DNA of 64,000 nt from Trebonia sp964581815 (GTDB taxonomy: Bacteria; Actinomycetota; Actinomycetes; Streptosporangiales; Streptosporangiaceae), in contig CAZORE010000009.1 of NCBI GenBank assembly GCA_964581815.1, positions 1 to 64,000 on the forward strand. The letters run 5' to 3'. The first letter of the stretch is position 1. Each line of letters begins with the position of its first letter. Below, one piece after another: positions 43,133-53,042 of the stretch. Made by a program: the position numbers and the translations under genes. The notes below the pieces were generated by a model. The model was given only the letters and a program-made list of their open reading frames with translations. It searched no databases and was not told the origin of the DNA.

Positions 43133-43759
43133 ATGGCCGAGACGAGTCCCGATGCCTGGCCGGGTGGAGACGCGTGGTCCGGTGCGGTATTGCCTCCGGA
43201 CTGGGAGAGCGCGCTGCTTGTCGCGGTCCCCGAGGCGGAGCCGGCGGTGGCGGAGCACCGTGCCCGGCTCGACTCGAGCGCGCGCGACGGGGTGCCCGCG
43301 CACCTGACGGTGCTCTACCCGTTCCTCGCGCCGGCGTCCATCGACGGCGCGGTGCTCGCGTCGCTGCGCCGGCTGTTCGCCGGGTTCGCGCCGTTCGACT
43401 TCGCGCTGGACCGGGTCAGCTGGTTCGGTGAGGGCGTGGTGTGGCTCGGGCCGCGTGACGACCGGCCCTTCCGCGCGCTGATCAGCGGCGCGTTCGCCGC
43501 CTTCCCCGATTGCCCGCCCTACGGCGGGCTAATCGCCGAGGTCATCCCGCACCTCACCATCGGCGACCGGGATGACGTCGCGGCCCTACGCGCGGCGGCG
43601 GAGGCGGTCCGCGGCCATCTCCCCATCGCGACCAGGGTCACCGCGGTCACCCTGATGGCCGGCCCCGCCCCAGGAAACCTGGCCATCCCGCCGGGCCAGT
43701 GGCGCACCCTGGCCGCGTTCCCGCTCGGCGCGCCCGAGCGCGGTGAGCGCCGAGACTAA
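43133..43759 (+). CDS. 2'-5' RNA ligase family (2H phosphoesterase) protein
   Basis: A 208-residue 2H-fold protein with the two catalytic motifs HLTVLYPF (about 57-64) and HLTIGD (about 143-148). It would act on 2'-5' linked or cyclic phosphodiesters. ATG 43133 is 6 nt downstream of TAGCGT (43121-43126), a leaderless start. There is no operon partner. Confidence 0.8.
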   Translation: MAETSPDAWPGGDAWSGAVLPPDWESALLVAVPEAEPAVAEHRARLDSSARDGVPAHLTVLYPFLAPASIDGAVLASLRRLFAGFAPFDFALDRVSWFGEGVVWLGPRDDRPFRALISGAFAAFPDCPPYGGLIAEVIPHLTIGDRDDVAALRAAAEAVRGHLPIATRVTAVTLMAGPAPGNLAIPPGQWRTLAAFPLGAPERGERRD

Positions 43760-43822
43760 TGAGGTACCTGATCGGCATTCCCTTCGGCACCTGAGGCGGG
43801 TCACGGGGTAGCGCTAGCGGCT

Positions 43823-43839
43823 TCATCCGATGCGGGTGA
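43823..43839 (+). promoter_or_regulatory. TCATCC-N5-GGGTGA dyad, site 1
   Basis: TCATCC GATGC GGGTGA lies 35 nt before the preferred start of the lipoprotein gene at 43875. Three further copies with the same 5-bp spacer lie upstream of genes at 53-55 kb. A shared regulator is inferred. Confidence 0.5.
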
Positions 43840-43874
43840 TGCAGCGGTCTACGGGGACCAGCCATGCTGCGGGC

Positions 43875-44351
43875 ATGATCGTTAGGTGGTGCAGCGGGCT
43901 CACCGCGGCCTGCGCCCTGTCGGCCGGCCTGCTCGCGGGCTGCAGCAGCAGTACCAGCACGATTACCAGCAGCAGCAACACGTCGACGCCAAAGAGCACC
44001 ATGTCGACTCCGGCCAACGCCAGCACGTCGGCCGTGTGCAAGAGCGCCGCCGACCTTGAGGCCTCCGTCACGGGCCTCAAGGACATCAACGTCACGGCCA
44101 ACGGGACTTCCGCCATCTCAAGCCAGGTCACGAAGATCAAGCAGGACCTGAACACGCTCACGACCGATGCCAAAGGCGAGTTCTCCGCCCAGACCACCGA
44201 CCTGTCCAGCGCGCTGAGCAAGCTGACCTCCAGCCTCGACGCGGCCAAGGCCAGCCTGAACGCCGGGACGCTGTCGGCGCTGGCCTCCGCCGCGGGATCG
44301 GTGGTCACGGCGGGCACCAACCTGGTGACCGCGGTCACCAACACGTGCTGA
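43875..44351 (+). CDS. Putative lipoprotein of unknown function
   Basis: A 158-residue secreted protein. The signal peptide ends with the lipobox LLAGC, followed by a Ser/Thr-rich tether and a region of about 115 residues predicted to be mostly helical, with heptad-like spacing (VTKIKQDLNTLTTDAK, LSSALSKLTSSLDAAKASL) and cysteines near its ends (AVCKSA and the terminal NTC). No catalytic motif is visible. ATG 43875 is chosen so that the signal peptide begins normally; ATG 43830 overlaps the dyad motif. It shares that motif with the HdeD genes. Confidence 0.6.
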   Translation: MIVRWCSGLTAACALSAGLLAGCSSSTSTITSSSNTSTPKSTMSTPANASTSAVCKSAADLEASVTGLKDINVTANGTSAISSQVTKIKQDLNTLTTDAKGEFSAQTTDLSSALSKLTSSLDAAKASLNAGTLSALASAAGSVVTAGTNLVTAVTNTC

Positions 44352-44392
44352 ACGCGTCGTTAAGCCGAACGGAGGGCGCTCGGCAAGCAGCC

Positions 44393-44872
44393 CTAAGGCT
44401 GCCCGTCAGCCGCGGCCGACGGCCCCCGGCGGGTCCAGCCGGGTACCAGGACCCGTACCCGCAGGTCCGCCACGTCCACCTCGGTGCCGCAGTGGCGGCA
44501 GGTGATCGCCGGGTCGAGCTGGTGCCCGCAGACGTGGTCGAACACGCTCGGCGGCGCGTCGACCGCCCACTTGTCCCCCCAGGCCCGCAGCACGGTCAGT
44601 ACCGAGCGCAGCTCCAGGCCCGCCTCGGTGAGCTCGTACTCGTAGCGCGGCGGGTGCTCGCTGTACTGGCGCCGCTCCACCACGCCGCCCGCCTCGAGGG
44701 CGCGCAGCCGTGCGGCGAGCCGGTCGCGGGGCGCGCCGGTGTTCCGGGCGATCGCGTCGAACCGCTTGTTGCCGAAGGCGATCTCGCGCACGGCGAGCAG
44801 CGCCCACTTCTCGCCGACCAGGTTCAGGGCAGCCGCCACCGAACACGGCCGGCCGGGCAGTTCCTCGCGCAT
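44393..44872 (-). CDS. HxlR family transcriptional regulator
   Basis: A 159-residue winged-helix regulator. RPCSVAAALNLVGEKWALLAVREIAFG (about 8-34) contains the conserved HxlR Cys and helix, and NTGAPRDRLAARLRALEAGGVVERRQYSEHPPRYEYELTEAG follows as the recognition and wing region. The C-terminus adds a zinc-ribbon-like CGHQLDPAITCRHCG (about 114-128) seen in some actinobacterial members. It is divergent from a DHA2 exporter, which it probably represses. Confidence 0.85.
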   Translation of the reverse strand: MREELPGRPCSVAAALNLVGEKWALLAVREIAFGNKRFDAIARNTGAPRDRLAARLRALEAGGVVERRQYSEHPPRYEYELTEAGLELRSVLTVLRAWGDKWAVDAPPSVFDHVCGHQLDPAITCRHCGTEVDVADLRVRVLVPGWTRRGPSAAADGQP

Positions 44873-44936
44873 GACCGCAAGCCTACCTTAGTTGCCAAAT
44901 CAAACCCACTCGGGTTACGCTGCAGTCACCGCAAAC

Positions 44937-44951
44937 GTTTGGTTTTCAAAC
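44937..44951. promoter_or_regulatory. GTTTG-N5-CAAAC palindrome between HxlR and exporter genes
   Basis: GTTTG GTTTT CAAAC (44937-44951) lies in the 103-bp divergent region, 25 bp before the exporter start, and is AT-rich relative to the rest. A second small dyad AACCC-ACTC-GGGTT lies near 44903-44916. Both are candidate HxlR operators. Confidence 0.5.
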
Positions 44952-44975
44952 CGGCCAGAGACCCGAGGGGTGCGC

Positions 44976-46520
44976 GTGAGCGAGAGCGTGGCGGACGGCG
45001 GGCCTGGCCCGCTCGCCGCAGACCGGCCAGGGCCGGCGACGGCCGGCGGAGCGACGGTCGCCGCGCAGCCGCGCCCCGGGAGCGCGGGTCAGGCGGCGAC
45101 GCCTGCGCCCGTCCGGTTCGGCGCCGTGTTCGCCGTCGTCACCGCGGGCATCGCCGTCGTGAACCTGGACCTGTTCATCGTCAACGTGGCGCTCCCGTCC
45201 ATCGGCCGGAGCTACTCCGGCGCGGGCCTCGCCGACCTGTCCTGGGTGCTCAACGCGTACGCGATCGTGTTCGCGGCGCTGCTCGTCCCGGCCGGCCGGG
45301 CGGCCGACCTGATCGGCCGCCGCGCCGCGTTCCTCACCGGGATGGTCGTCTTCGGCCTGGCCTCCGCGGCCTGCGCCGCTGCGCCCGACGTCTGGGTGCT
45401 CGTCGCCGCGCGCGTCGTCCAGGCGGCCGGCGGCGCGCTGCTCATGCCCGCCTCACTCGGCCTGCTGCTCGCCGCCGCGCGGCCGGAAAAGCGCACCGGG
45501 ACGATCAGGGCGTGGACCTCGGTGGGCGGCGCCGCGGCGGCGCTCGGCCCGGTGCTCGGCGGCGCCCTGGTCGCCGTCAGCTGGCACTGGGTGTTCCTCG
45601 TCAACGTCCCGGTCGTGGTACTCGCCGTCGTCGCCGGCCTGCGGATACTCCAGCCGGACCCGCGGCCAGACCTGCGAGCCGGCGCGCGGGCTGGCCTGGC
45701 CGCCGAGCGGGCCGAGGCCCTGCCCGACACGCTCGGCGCGGTGGTGTTCACCGTCGCGATCGGCGCGCTCGCCCTCGCCCTGGTCAAGTCCGACGACTGG
45801 GGCTGGGCCTCGCCCGCCACGCTCGGCCTGATCGCGGCGGCCGCGGGCCTGGTGGCGCTGTTCATCCGCAGGTCCGCCAGGCACCCGTCGCCGGTCATCG
45901 AGCTGCACCTGCTGCGCCGCCCCGTCTTCGCCACCGCCACCGCGGCGAACGTGGTGTTCGGTACCGCCTTCGGCGCGATGCTGCTGCTCGTCACCCTGTG
46001 GTGCCAGGACGTGTGGGGCTGGTCCGCGCTGCGCACCGGCCTCGGCGTTGCCCCAGGGCCGCTGCTCGTGCCGTTCTGGGCGATCGCCGCGGGCCCCCTC
46101 GCCAGAAAGGTCGGCCCGGGCCCGGTGGCCGCCGCGGGCTGCGTCATCTACGCGGCCGGCTGCGTGTTCTGGCGGCTCAACCTGTCGCTCACCCCCGACT
46201 ACGCCGCCCACATGCTGCCCGGCATGCTGCTCACCGGCACCGGTGTCGGCCTCACGCTGCCGACCCTGGTCAGCGCCGCCGTCTCCGCGGTGCCGCCGCA
46301 CCGCTTCGCCACCGGATCGGGCATCGTCACCATGGCCCGCCAGGTCGGCATCGTGCTCGGCGTCTCGGTCCTGGTCACCGTCCTCGGCCACCCGGCCGGC
46401 GCGGGCGCGCTGCCCGCCTTCCAGCGCGCCACCATCATGCTCGCCGCGACCGCGTTCGCCGCCGGCCTGGCCGCGCTCCTCCTCGTTCCCGCCCGCCGCC
46501 GCGACCAGTCCGTCGAGTGA
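44976..46520 (+). CDS. DHA2 family MFS exporter
   Basis: A 514-residue, 14-segment exporter. After a disordered 45-residue start come VVNLDLFIVNVALPSI (about 60-75, motif D1) and AGRAADLIGRRAAFL (about 107-121, motif A), then LGPVLGGALVAVSWHWVFLVNVPV (about 188-211, motif C region). GTG 44976 has GAGGGG upstream. Control by the divergent HxlR is likely. The gene ends at a strong two-way hairpin. The substrate is unknown. Confidence 0.85.
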   Translation: MSESVADGGPGPLAADRPGPATAGGATVAAQPRPGSAGQAATPAPVRFGAVFAVVTAGIAVVNLDLFIVNVALPSIGRSYSGAGLADLSWVLNAYAIVFAALLVPAGRAADLIGRRAAFLTGMVVFGLASAACAAAPDVWVLVAARVVQAAGGALLMPASLGLLLAAARPEKRTGTIRAWTSVGGAAAALGPVLGGALVAVSWHWVFLVNVPVVVLAVVAGLRILQPDPRPDLRAGARAGLAAERAEALPDTLGAVVFTVAIGALALALVKSDDWGWASPATLGLIAAAAGLVALFIRRSARHPSPVIELHLLRRPVFATATAANVVFGTAFGAMLLLVTLWCQDVWGWSALRTGLGVAPGPLLVPFWAIAAGPLARKVGPGPVAAAGCVIYAAGCVFWRLNLSLTPDYAAHMLPGMLLTGTGVGLTLPTLVSAAVSAVPPHRFATGSGIVTMARQVGIVLGVSVLVTVLGHPAGAGALPAFQRATIMLAATAFAAGLAALLLVPARRRDQSVE

Positions 46521-46616
46521 CGCAAGTCCCATCGCCGCGCGCTCGTCATCGACCGAACGGGTGCGTGTTTCACCCGCTACCCCGCTGCGCGCCCAGCCAG
46601 CCCGCGCCGCGCCAAC

Positions 46617-46645
46617 TGCCTGGCCGGCATGAGGCCGGCCAGGCA
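46617..46645. terminator. 12-bp perfect bidirectional hairpin
   Basis: TGCCTGGCCGGC (46617-46628) and GCCGGCCAGGCA (46634-46645) flank the loop ATGAG in the gap between the convergent exporter and MMPL genes. It should terminate both transcripts. Confidence 0.7.
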
Positions 46646-46683
46646 GCAGGTCTATCCGGGTACCCGGCTCACGGGCGTCCGGG

Positions 46684-49010
46684 TCAGGCGGCCGGCCCCT
46701 GGGCCAGCACCGGGGACTTCGCGGTCATGGCCGGCACCGCCGCCGGGGCCGCCGGCGCCGTGATCAGCAGGGCCCGGCCGAGCCACCCGGGCAGCCNNNN
46801 NNNNNNNNNNNNNNNNNNNNNNNNNNNNNNNNNNNNNNNNNNNNNNNNNNNNNNNNNNNNNNNNNNNNNNNNNNNNNNNNNNNNNNNNNNNNNNNNGCCG
46901 GGGCCGCCGGCGCCGTGATCAGCAGGGCCCGGCCGAGCCACCCGGGCAGCCACCAGTTCGCCCGGCCGAACAGGGCCACCATCGCCGGGACGAGCAGGCA
47001 GCGGACCACCACGGCGTCCACCAGGATGCCCGCGCCCAGGCCCGTGGCGAGGATCTTCAGGTCCGTCTGCCCGGACGTCGACATCGAGACGAAGCCGAGC
47101 ATCAGGATCGCCGCCGCGCTGGTCACCAGCCGTCCGGTCCGGCCGAGTCCGGTCACGACCGCGGCCCGGGCGTCACGCGAGGAGTCGTAGGCCTCCCTGA
47201 TCCGGGTCAGGATGAAGACCTCGTAGTCCATCGACAGGCCGAACAGGAACGCGAACACCATGAGCGGCACCCACATCGTGATCGCCCCGGTGGCCGGCAC
47301 GCCGAACACTGCCTTGGACAGGTGGCCGTCCTGGAATACCCAGGTCATCACGCCGTAGGCGGCGGCCAGCGAGATGAGGTTGAACACGACGGCCTTGAGC
47401 GCAAGGACCACCGACCGCAGCGCCCTGGTCAGCAGGATGAACGTCGCGACCGCGATGAGGGACAGCATCAGCGGGAAGTCCCCGTACACCATGTGGTCGA
47501 AGTCGATCAGGGACGCCCCGTCACCGCCGACGCCGATGACCCCGGTGCGGCCGATGAGCGCGTGCTCCACCGACGCGATCTGCGCCTGCCCGGCGGGCTG
47601 CGACGACTCAACCACCGGGAGCACGTCCACGACCGAGGTCCCGGCCCGGGCGAACCCGGCGGCCGAGCCGGGCGCGACCGCCGCGTACACGCCGGGCAGG
47701 CCCGCGGCCCGGGCCGCCACCGCGGCCGGCGAACTGCCCGAGGTGAGCACCTCGGCCGGCGTGAGGACGCCGGCCGGAACGCCGCCGGACGTGAGGGTAA
47801 CGAGCGCGTCATGCGCCGGGCCCGCCGTCGCCTCCGCCGACGATCCCGGCGACCCCAGGTGCAGCGACAGCGCCGGCGCCATCAGCAGGCCCATGATCGC
47901 CAGGCCAGTCGCCGCGGACACCCAGCGGTGCCGGTACACGACCGCCGCCCACGAGGAGAACAGCCGCGACGGGCGCCGCTCGGTCCGCAAGCGCGGCCAG
48001 TCGAGCCGCGGCCCGGCCGTGGCCAGGATCACCGGCAGCAGCGTGACCGCGACGAGCACGGAGACCAGCGGGACGAGGACCCCGCCGTACCCGACGCTGC
48101 GCAGCATGGGTACCGGCAAGACGATCATGGACAGCAGCCCGATCGCCACGGTCAGCCCGGAGAACACCACGGCCCGCCCGGCGTGCTGCATCGCGACCGC
48201 CACCGCGTCCGCGTTGGCGCGGCCGGCCGACCGCTCCTCACGCCACCGGCTCACCACGAGCAGCGAGTAGTCGATCGCCACGCCGAGGCCGACCAAGGCG
48301 ATGAGGAACTCGACGATCTGGCTGATCCCGGTGATCTCGGTGAGCCCGCCGACGATGAGGAACGTGCCGAGGACGGACACCCCGCCGACCAGCAGGGGCA
48401 GCAGCGCGAGGAACGAGCCGAAAACCAGCGCGAGGATAACGAGCGCCCCGAGCGACCCGATCATCGTCTCGACCATGATCCCCGTGCCCTTGGACGCGGG
48501 GGCGCCGTTGGCGAGCAGGTCCTCGCCGGTCAGCCCGAAGTGCCAGCCAGGTGGCAGCGCCGCGTCGGCCGCCCGGGTGATCGCCGCGGCCGGCGTCGGG
48601 CCGCCGAACGAGGTCGACGGCGGCGTGAACACGAGCGCGAACGTGGTCCGCCCGTCGCTGGTCAGGAACGCCCGGTCGCCCGTCGAGCTGTAGTCGGCGA
48701 CCCGCAGGCCGGGAACCGAGGCCGCGATGGCGCCGAACACCCGGCCCGTCTCCGCCGCCACCGCGGGCTCGGTGACCCGCTGGCCGGCCGGCACGGTCAG
48801 CACCGGCACGTAGGGTGCCTGCGACCCGCCGTTGCCGTACTCGGCGACGATCTGGTTGTCGGTCTTGAATGCCTGGCCCGGCATGGAGAAGTTGTTGGTC
48901 ATCCGGTGGGTGGTGCCGCCGACCGTCATGACGCCGGCCACGGCGATAAGCAGCCACGTCAGCGCCACCAGCGCCTTGTGGCGGAGTACGAAGCGGGTAA
49001 GCGCCTGCAT
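46684..49010 (-). CDS. MMPL family RND transporter, split by an assembly artefact
   Basis: An MmpL-type lipid or drug exporter with two sets of six transmembrane segments and external loops. Hallmarks are GVAIDYSLLVVSRWREE (first half) and GLSMDYEVFILTRIREAY (second half). As written the frame is broken at 46797-46896, but the flanks are identical 55-bp copies; removing 155 bp (one copy plus the Ns) restores one frame ending in PAAVPAMTAKSPVLAQGPAA at TGA 46684 and gives exactly 723 residues. Start ATG 49010. The adjacent two-component genes may regulate it. Confidence 0.85.
46742..46951. repeat. 55-bp duplication flanking a 100-N gap (assembly artefact)
   Basis: Bases 46742-46796 equal 46897-46951 exactly, and the 100 N (46797-46896) lie between. 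Collapse restores the MMPL reading frame, which independently supports an artefact. Confidence 0.93.
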
Positions 49011-49237
49011 CTTCGGCCTTCCTTAGATTGGATCCCGGCCTTGCCTCGGGGTCCGGCGGCATGCCCGCCGGCCATCGCAAGCGTCCCGCCACGGCGCGTA
49101 CTCGCGCGTCCCGCGGGAGTAGGCAGTCCGGGTACCGCCAGGCGAGTAACCAGGCGCCGTAACGAAGGCGGCATACTCCCTCGGGTGTACATCGCCGGCG
49201 GATGGTGAGCCGAGGGAAATGGGCCTACGCTGCGGAC

Positions 49238-50542
49238 ATGAGCACCGAGCAGGCTGCGCGGCGGCGCCGGGCCCTTCCCGGCGTGACGTGGCCTGCCCGG
49301 CCGTCGGCCCGCGACGCCGCGATCGCCGCGATCATCACGGTGATCGAGGTCGCGGCCAGTTACGGCGAGGCGCACCCGACCACGCCGGGCGCCTACTTCA
49401 CCCCGCCGCACCAGCTGCCGCACACCCCGGACGCCGCGCTGCTGCTCGTCGCCGCGGCCGGCCTGGTCCTGGCCTGGCGGCGCCTGTACCCGCGGCTCGT
49501 GGTGTGCGCGTCGACCGCCCTGGTGGTCGCGTACACGCTCCCCGGCTACGAGAACGGCGTGGCGCTGCTGATCCCCGCCGTGGCGGTCGGCACGCTCGCG
49601 GCCATGGTGCCGGTCCGCCGGTCCGTGCCGTGGGCGGTGGCGGTCACCGTGGTGCTGATGGCGGCGACGGCGGCGAACAACCCGCTCGGCCGGTTCAGCG
49701 GCGGTTTCACGCTGATCCCGGCGAACATCGCGGTCGCGCTGTTCGCCGGGATCGCGATCGCCAGCCGTCAGGCCTACGTCGAGTCGGCCCGCGTCCAGGC
49801 CGCCAGGCAGGCGGAGGCCGAGGCCAAGCGGCGCGTGGACGAGGAACGGCTGCGCATCGCCAGGGAACTGCATGACGTGGTGGCGCACACGATGGCCACC
49901 ATTACGGTGCAGGCGGCCGCGGCGAGCCAGCTGCTGCGCGATCGTCCCGACGAGGCCGCGGCGTCGCTGAAGGCGATCCGGGCCGCGGGCAAGGACGGGC
50001 TCCGCGAACTGCGCGCCATCCTCGACGTGCTGCGCAGCGCGAGCGGCGGCGGCGAGGAGCCCGCGGACCCGACGCAGCCCGCGCCCGGGCTCGCCAGGCT
50101 CGACGCGCTGGCCGACGGGGTCCGGGCGGCGGGCCTGCCCGTCACCGTCACGGTCACCGGCCAGCCGCGCGACCTGCCCGCGATCACCGACCTGTCGGCG
50201 TTCCGCATCATCCAGGAGGCGCTGACCAACGCGATCCGCCACGCGGGCCCCGCCACCGCGGCCGTGGCGGTGGACTACGGGGCAGACGAGCTGCGCGTGG
50301 AGGTCACCGACACCGGACGCGGCCTGTCGTCCTCGGCCGCCGCGGCCGCCTACGTGGCCGGCCACGGGTTGCGCGGCATGCGCGAGCGGGCCACGGCGGC
50401 GGGCGGCACAATAGACACCGGGCCGCTCCCCGTCGGCGGGTTCCGGGTGGCCGCGCGGCTGCCGCTCGGCCGGGCCCCCGCGACCGCAGAGACCACCGAG
50501 GCCACCGCGAACGCGTCCGCACCACAGAAAGCGACCCTGTGA
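49238..50542 (+). CDS. Sensor histidine kinase, NarL/DesK type
   Basis: A 434-residue kinase with about five transmembrane segments (25-185), a short coiled region (VQAARQAEAEAKRRVDEERLR), a HisKA_3 H-box ELHDVVAHTMATITVQAAAA (about 210-229), and an HATPase with TNAIRHAG (N box) and DTGRGL and GHGLRGMRERA (G boxes). It should sense a membrane or envelope signal and phosphorylate the response regulator that begins 13 nt after its stop. ATG 49238 is 6 nt after TACGCT, a leaderless start. It is divergent from the MMPL gene, a likely target. Confidence 0.88.
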   Translation: MSTEQAARRRRALPGVTWPARPSARDAAIAAIITVIEVAASYGEAHPTTPGAYFTPPHQLPHTPDAALLLVAAAGLVLAWRRLYPRLVVCASTALVVAYTLPGYENGVALLIPAVAVGTLAAMVPVRRSVPWAVAVTVVLMAATAANNPLGRFSGGFTLIPANIAVALFAGIAIASRQAYVESARVQAARQAEAEAKRRVDEERLRIARELHDVVAHTMATITVQAAAASQLLRDRPDEAAASLKAIRAAGKDGLRELRAILDVLRSASGGGEEPADPTQPAPGLARLDALADGVRAAGLPVTVTVTGQPRDLPAITDLSAFRIIQEALTNAIRHAGPATAAVAVDYGADELRVEVTDTGRGLSSSAAAAAYVAGHGLRGMRERATAAGGTIDTGPLPVGGFRVAARLPLGRAPATAETTEATANASAPQKATL

Positions 50543-50555
50543 AGGCTCTCATCCG

Positions 50556-51245
50556 ATGATCCGGGTACTGCTCGCCGACGACCAGGCACTGATCCGGGCC
50601 GGCTTCCGGGTGCTGCTCGAGGCCGCGGACGACATCGAGGTGATCGGCGATGCGGTCAACGGCGAGCAGGCCATCGAGCTGGCCAGGGCCGGCCGCCCCG
50701 ACGTCATCCTGATGGACATCAGGATGCCGGGAACGGACGGCCTGGCCGCCACCCACGCGATCGCGACCGACGGCACCCTCAAGGGGACGAAGATCGTCAT
50801 CCTGACCACATTCGAGACCGACGAGTACGTTTACCAGGCGCTGCGCGCCGGGGCGAGCGGCTTCCTCGTCAAGGACACCGAGCCCGAGGAGCTGATCCGC
50901 GCCGTCCGCGTCGTGCACCGCGGCGAGGCCCTGCTGTCACCGAGCGTGACCCGCCGGCTGATCGCCTCACTCGCCAGCCGCGCCCCGGCCGGCCAGCCGG
51001 GCGGCCAGGCGGCCCGCCGTGCGTCACCTGACCTTGCCCGGCTGACCGAGCGTGAGCGCGAGGTGCTCGGCCTGGTCGCCCGGGGCCTGTCCAACGACGA
51101 GATCGCAGGTCAGCTGTTCCAGAGCCCGCTGACCACCAAGACCCACGTCAGTCGCATCATCACCAAGCTCGGCGTCCGCGACCGCGCGCAACTCGTCGTC
51201 ATCGCCTACGAGTCGGGCCTCGTCGTCCCCGGTGTCACCCCCTAG
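50556..51245 (+). CDS. NarL/FixJ family response regulator
   Basis: A 229-residue regulator. The receiver domain (1-120) has LLADDQ at the start, phospho-acceptor Asp54 in VILMDIRMPG, and Lys in FLVKDTEPEEL. A Gly/Ala linker follows, and the LuxR HTH (about 160-220) reads LTEREREVLGLVARGLSNDEIA then KTHVSRIITKLGVRDR. It partners the kinase immediately upstream. Confidence 0.9.
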   Translation: MIRVLLADDQALIRAGFRVLLEAADDIEVIGDAVNGEQAIELARAGRPDVILMDIRMPGTDGLAATHAIATDGTLKGTKIVILTTFETDEYVYQALRAGASGFLVKDTEPEELIRAVRVVHRGEALLSPSVTRRLIASLASRAPAGQPGGQAARRASPDLARLTEREREVLGLVARGLSNDEIAGQLFQSPLTTKTHVSRIITKLGVRDRAQLVVIAYESGLVVPGVTP

Positions 51246-51260
51246 GGCGAGCCAGGTGGG

Positions 51261-53042
51261 CTAGGGCGAGCCAGGCGGGGCCGGCGGGCCGGCGTCCGCG
51301 AGGCGGCCGTCGCGGTCCAGGCGCAGCCAGCGGGTGATGCCAAGCGACCGCAGGAACGGCAGGTCGTGGCTCACCACGAGCAGCGCGCCGCGGTAGCAGG
51401 ACAGCGCCTGCGACAGCTGCCTGACCGACGCCAGGTCCAGGTTGTTGGTCGGCTCGTCGAGCAGCAGCAGCTGGGGCGGGGGATCCGCGAGCAGGAGCGC
51501 GGCGAGCACCGCGCGGAACCGCTCGCCGCCGGACAGCGTGCCCGCGGGCTGGTCGGCCCGCCCGCCGCGGAACAGGAACCTCGCCAGCCCGGCCCGGACG
51601 TCGTTGACGCTCGCGCGGGGAGCGACCGCCCGCACGTTGTCCACCACGCTCAGCGCATCGTCGAGGATGTTGAGGCGCTGCGGCAGGTAGCCGGTCGCCG
51701 CGTTGCGCCGCACGGCCAGGGTGGTGACCGGGGCGTTGACCGCGCCCGCCGCCGCGGGCCCCGTCTGGTGCCCGGGGCTGGCCAGCCCGTCCAGGCCGGC
51801 GAGCGCGAGCAGCAGCGTCGTCTTGCCTGCGCCGTTCGGCCCGATGAGCGCCACGCGCTCCGGCCCGCGCACGATCAGCTCCGCGAGCCGGGCGGGGTCG
51901 CCCGGCGGGTCGCCGGGCCCGTCCTCCCCGTCGCCGGCGCCGGCCCGGTGGCCGTTGCTCCCGTTGCCGCCAGGCCGGGCCATGTCCGCGTGCCACGGCG
52001 CCCACGGGGCGCCGAGCCCCTGCACCGTCACGACCGTCCGCCCGGCGGGCACCGCCGTGCCCGGCAGCGAAATCCTGATCACCGTGCCGTCGCGCAGCGC
52101 GTCCTCCGCCTCGGCGAGGCGGTCCTTCGCGTCGGCGATGCGCGCGAGGGCGACCTCACGGCCCTTGCCCGCCGACACCTCCGCGGCGCGCTTGCGCCCG
52201 CCCGCGACCATCCTCGGTATCGAGCCCGACGCGGCGAGCTGACGGCCCATCCGGTCCCGCCTGGCCTGCTTGACCTGCGTCTCAAGCAAGTCCCTTTTCT
52301 CCCGCCGCACGTCTGCCTCGGCGGCGGACACCGCCCGCTGGGCCGCCGCCTGCTCGGTGGCGAGCATCGCCTCGTAGGCCTCCAGGTTGCCGCCGTACAG
52401 GCGCAGCGCGCCGCCGGACAAGTCGGCAACCTGGTCGGCAAGCGACAGCAGCGCGCGGTCGTGGCTGACCACGATCAGCACCCCCGGCCAGGCCTCGACG
52501 GCGGCGTAAAGCCGGTGCCGCGCGTCCAGGTCCAGGTTGTTGGTCGGCTCGTCGAGCAGCAGCACGGCCGGGCGGCGCAGCAGCCGGGCCGACAGCGCGG
52601 TCAGCACCGCCTCGCCGCCCGACAGCCGCCCCACCGGGTCGTCAAGCCCGACGCGGGACAGGCCGAGGCGGGCCAGCTGCTCCCGCGCCCGGTCCTCGAT
52701 GTCCCAGTCGTCGCCGACCGCGTCGAACGCGGCGGGATCGACCGAGCCCGCCTCGATCGCGCGGATCGCGTCGCGCGCGGCGCCGATGCCGAGCAAGGAC
52801 GCGACCGTGGCGCTGGTGTCGAGGGTGAGGTCTTGCGGCAGATAGCCGACCTCACCAGTCGCGGTGACCGAGCCGGACGTGGGGCGCAGCGCACCCGCGA
52901 TCAGCCGCAGCAGGGTGGACTTCCCCGAACCGTTCTGGCCGATGAGGCCGGTCCGGCCCGCGTTGAAGGAGGCGCTGAGGCGGATGAGCACCACGCGCCC
53001 GTTCGGGAAGGTAAAAGACAGATCGCTCAGGACGACGGACAC
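51261..53042 (-). CDS. ABC-F family ATP-binding protein
   Basis: A 593-residue soluble protein with two ATP-binding domains and no membrane segments. Domain 1 has GQNGSGKST, LSGGEAVLTAL and LLLDEPTNNLDLD; domain 2 has GPNGAGKTT, LSGGERFRAVLA and LLLLDEPTNNLDL. The inter-domain helices (about 235-320) are Arg/Ala-rich as in ribosome-binding ABC-F proteins. Members either protect ribosomes from antibiotics or assist translation. The first signature lacks the usual Q/R pair. GTG 53042 follows GGAG and the real start is not at the frame's earliest codon. A 5' leader of about 100 nt precedes it. Confidence 0.85.
   Translation of the reverse strand: MSVVLSDLSFTFPNGRVVLIRLSASFNAGRTGLIGQNGSGKSTLLRLIAGALRPTSGSVTATGEVGYLPQDLTLDTSATVASLLGIGAARDAIRAIEAGSVDPAAFDAVGDDWDIEDRAREQLARLGLSRVGLDDPVGRLSGGEAVLTALSARLLRRPAVLLLDEPTNNLDLDARHRLYAAVEAWPGVLIVVSHDRALLSLADQVADLSGGALRLYGGNLEAYEAMLATEQAAAQRAVSAAEADVRREKRDLLETQVKQARRDRMGRQLAASGSIPRMVAGGRKRAAEVSAGKGREVALARIADAKDRLAEAEDALRDGTVIRISLPGTAVPAGRTVVTVQGLGAPWAPWHADMARPGGNGSNGHRAGAGDGEDGPGDPPGDPARLAELIVRGPERVALIGPNGAGKTTLLLALAGLDGLASPGHQTGPAAAGAVNAPVTTLAVRRNAATGYLPQRLNILDDALSVVDNVRAVAPRASVNDVRAGLARFLFRGGRADQPAGTLSGGERFRAVLAALLLADPPPQLLLLDEPTNNLDLASVRQLSQALSCYRGALLVVSHDLPFLRSLGITRWLRLDRDGRLADAGPPAPPGSP

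Noticed and set aside
44345..46796. Very long plus-strand open frame across the HxlR and exporter genes
   Set aside because: It covers the HxlR gene in antisense and the exporter in another frame; codon use and composition are those of a shadow frame.
47322..49208. Long plus-strand open frame opposite the MMPL gene
   Set aside because: Antisense shadow with Arg/Gly/Asp-rich composition; the minus strand encodes clear MMPL motifs.
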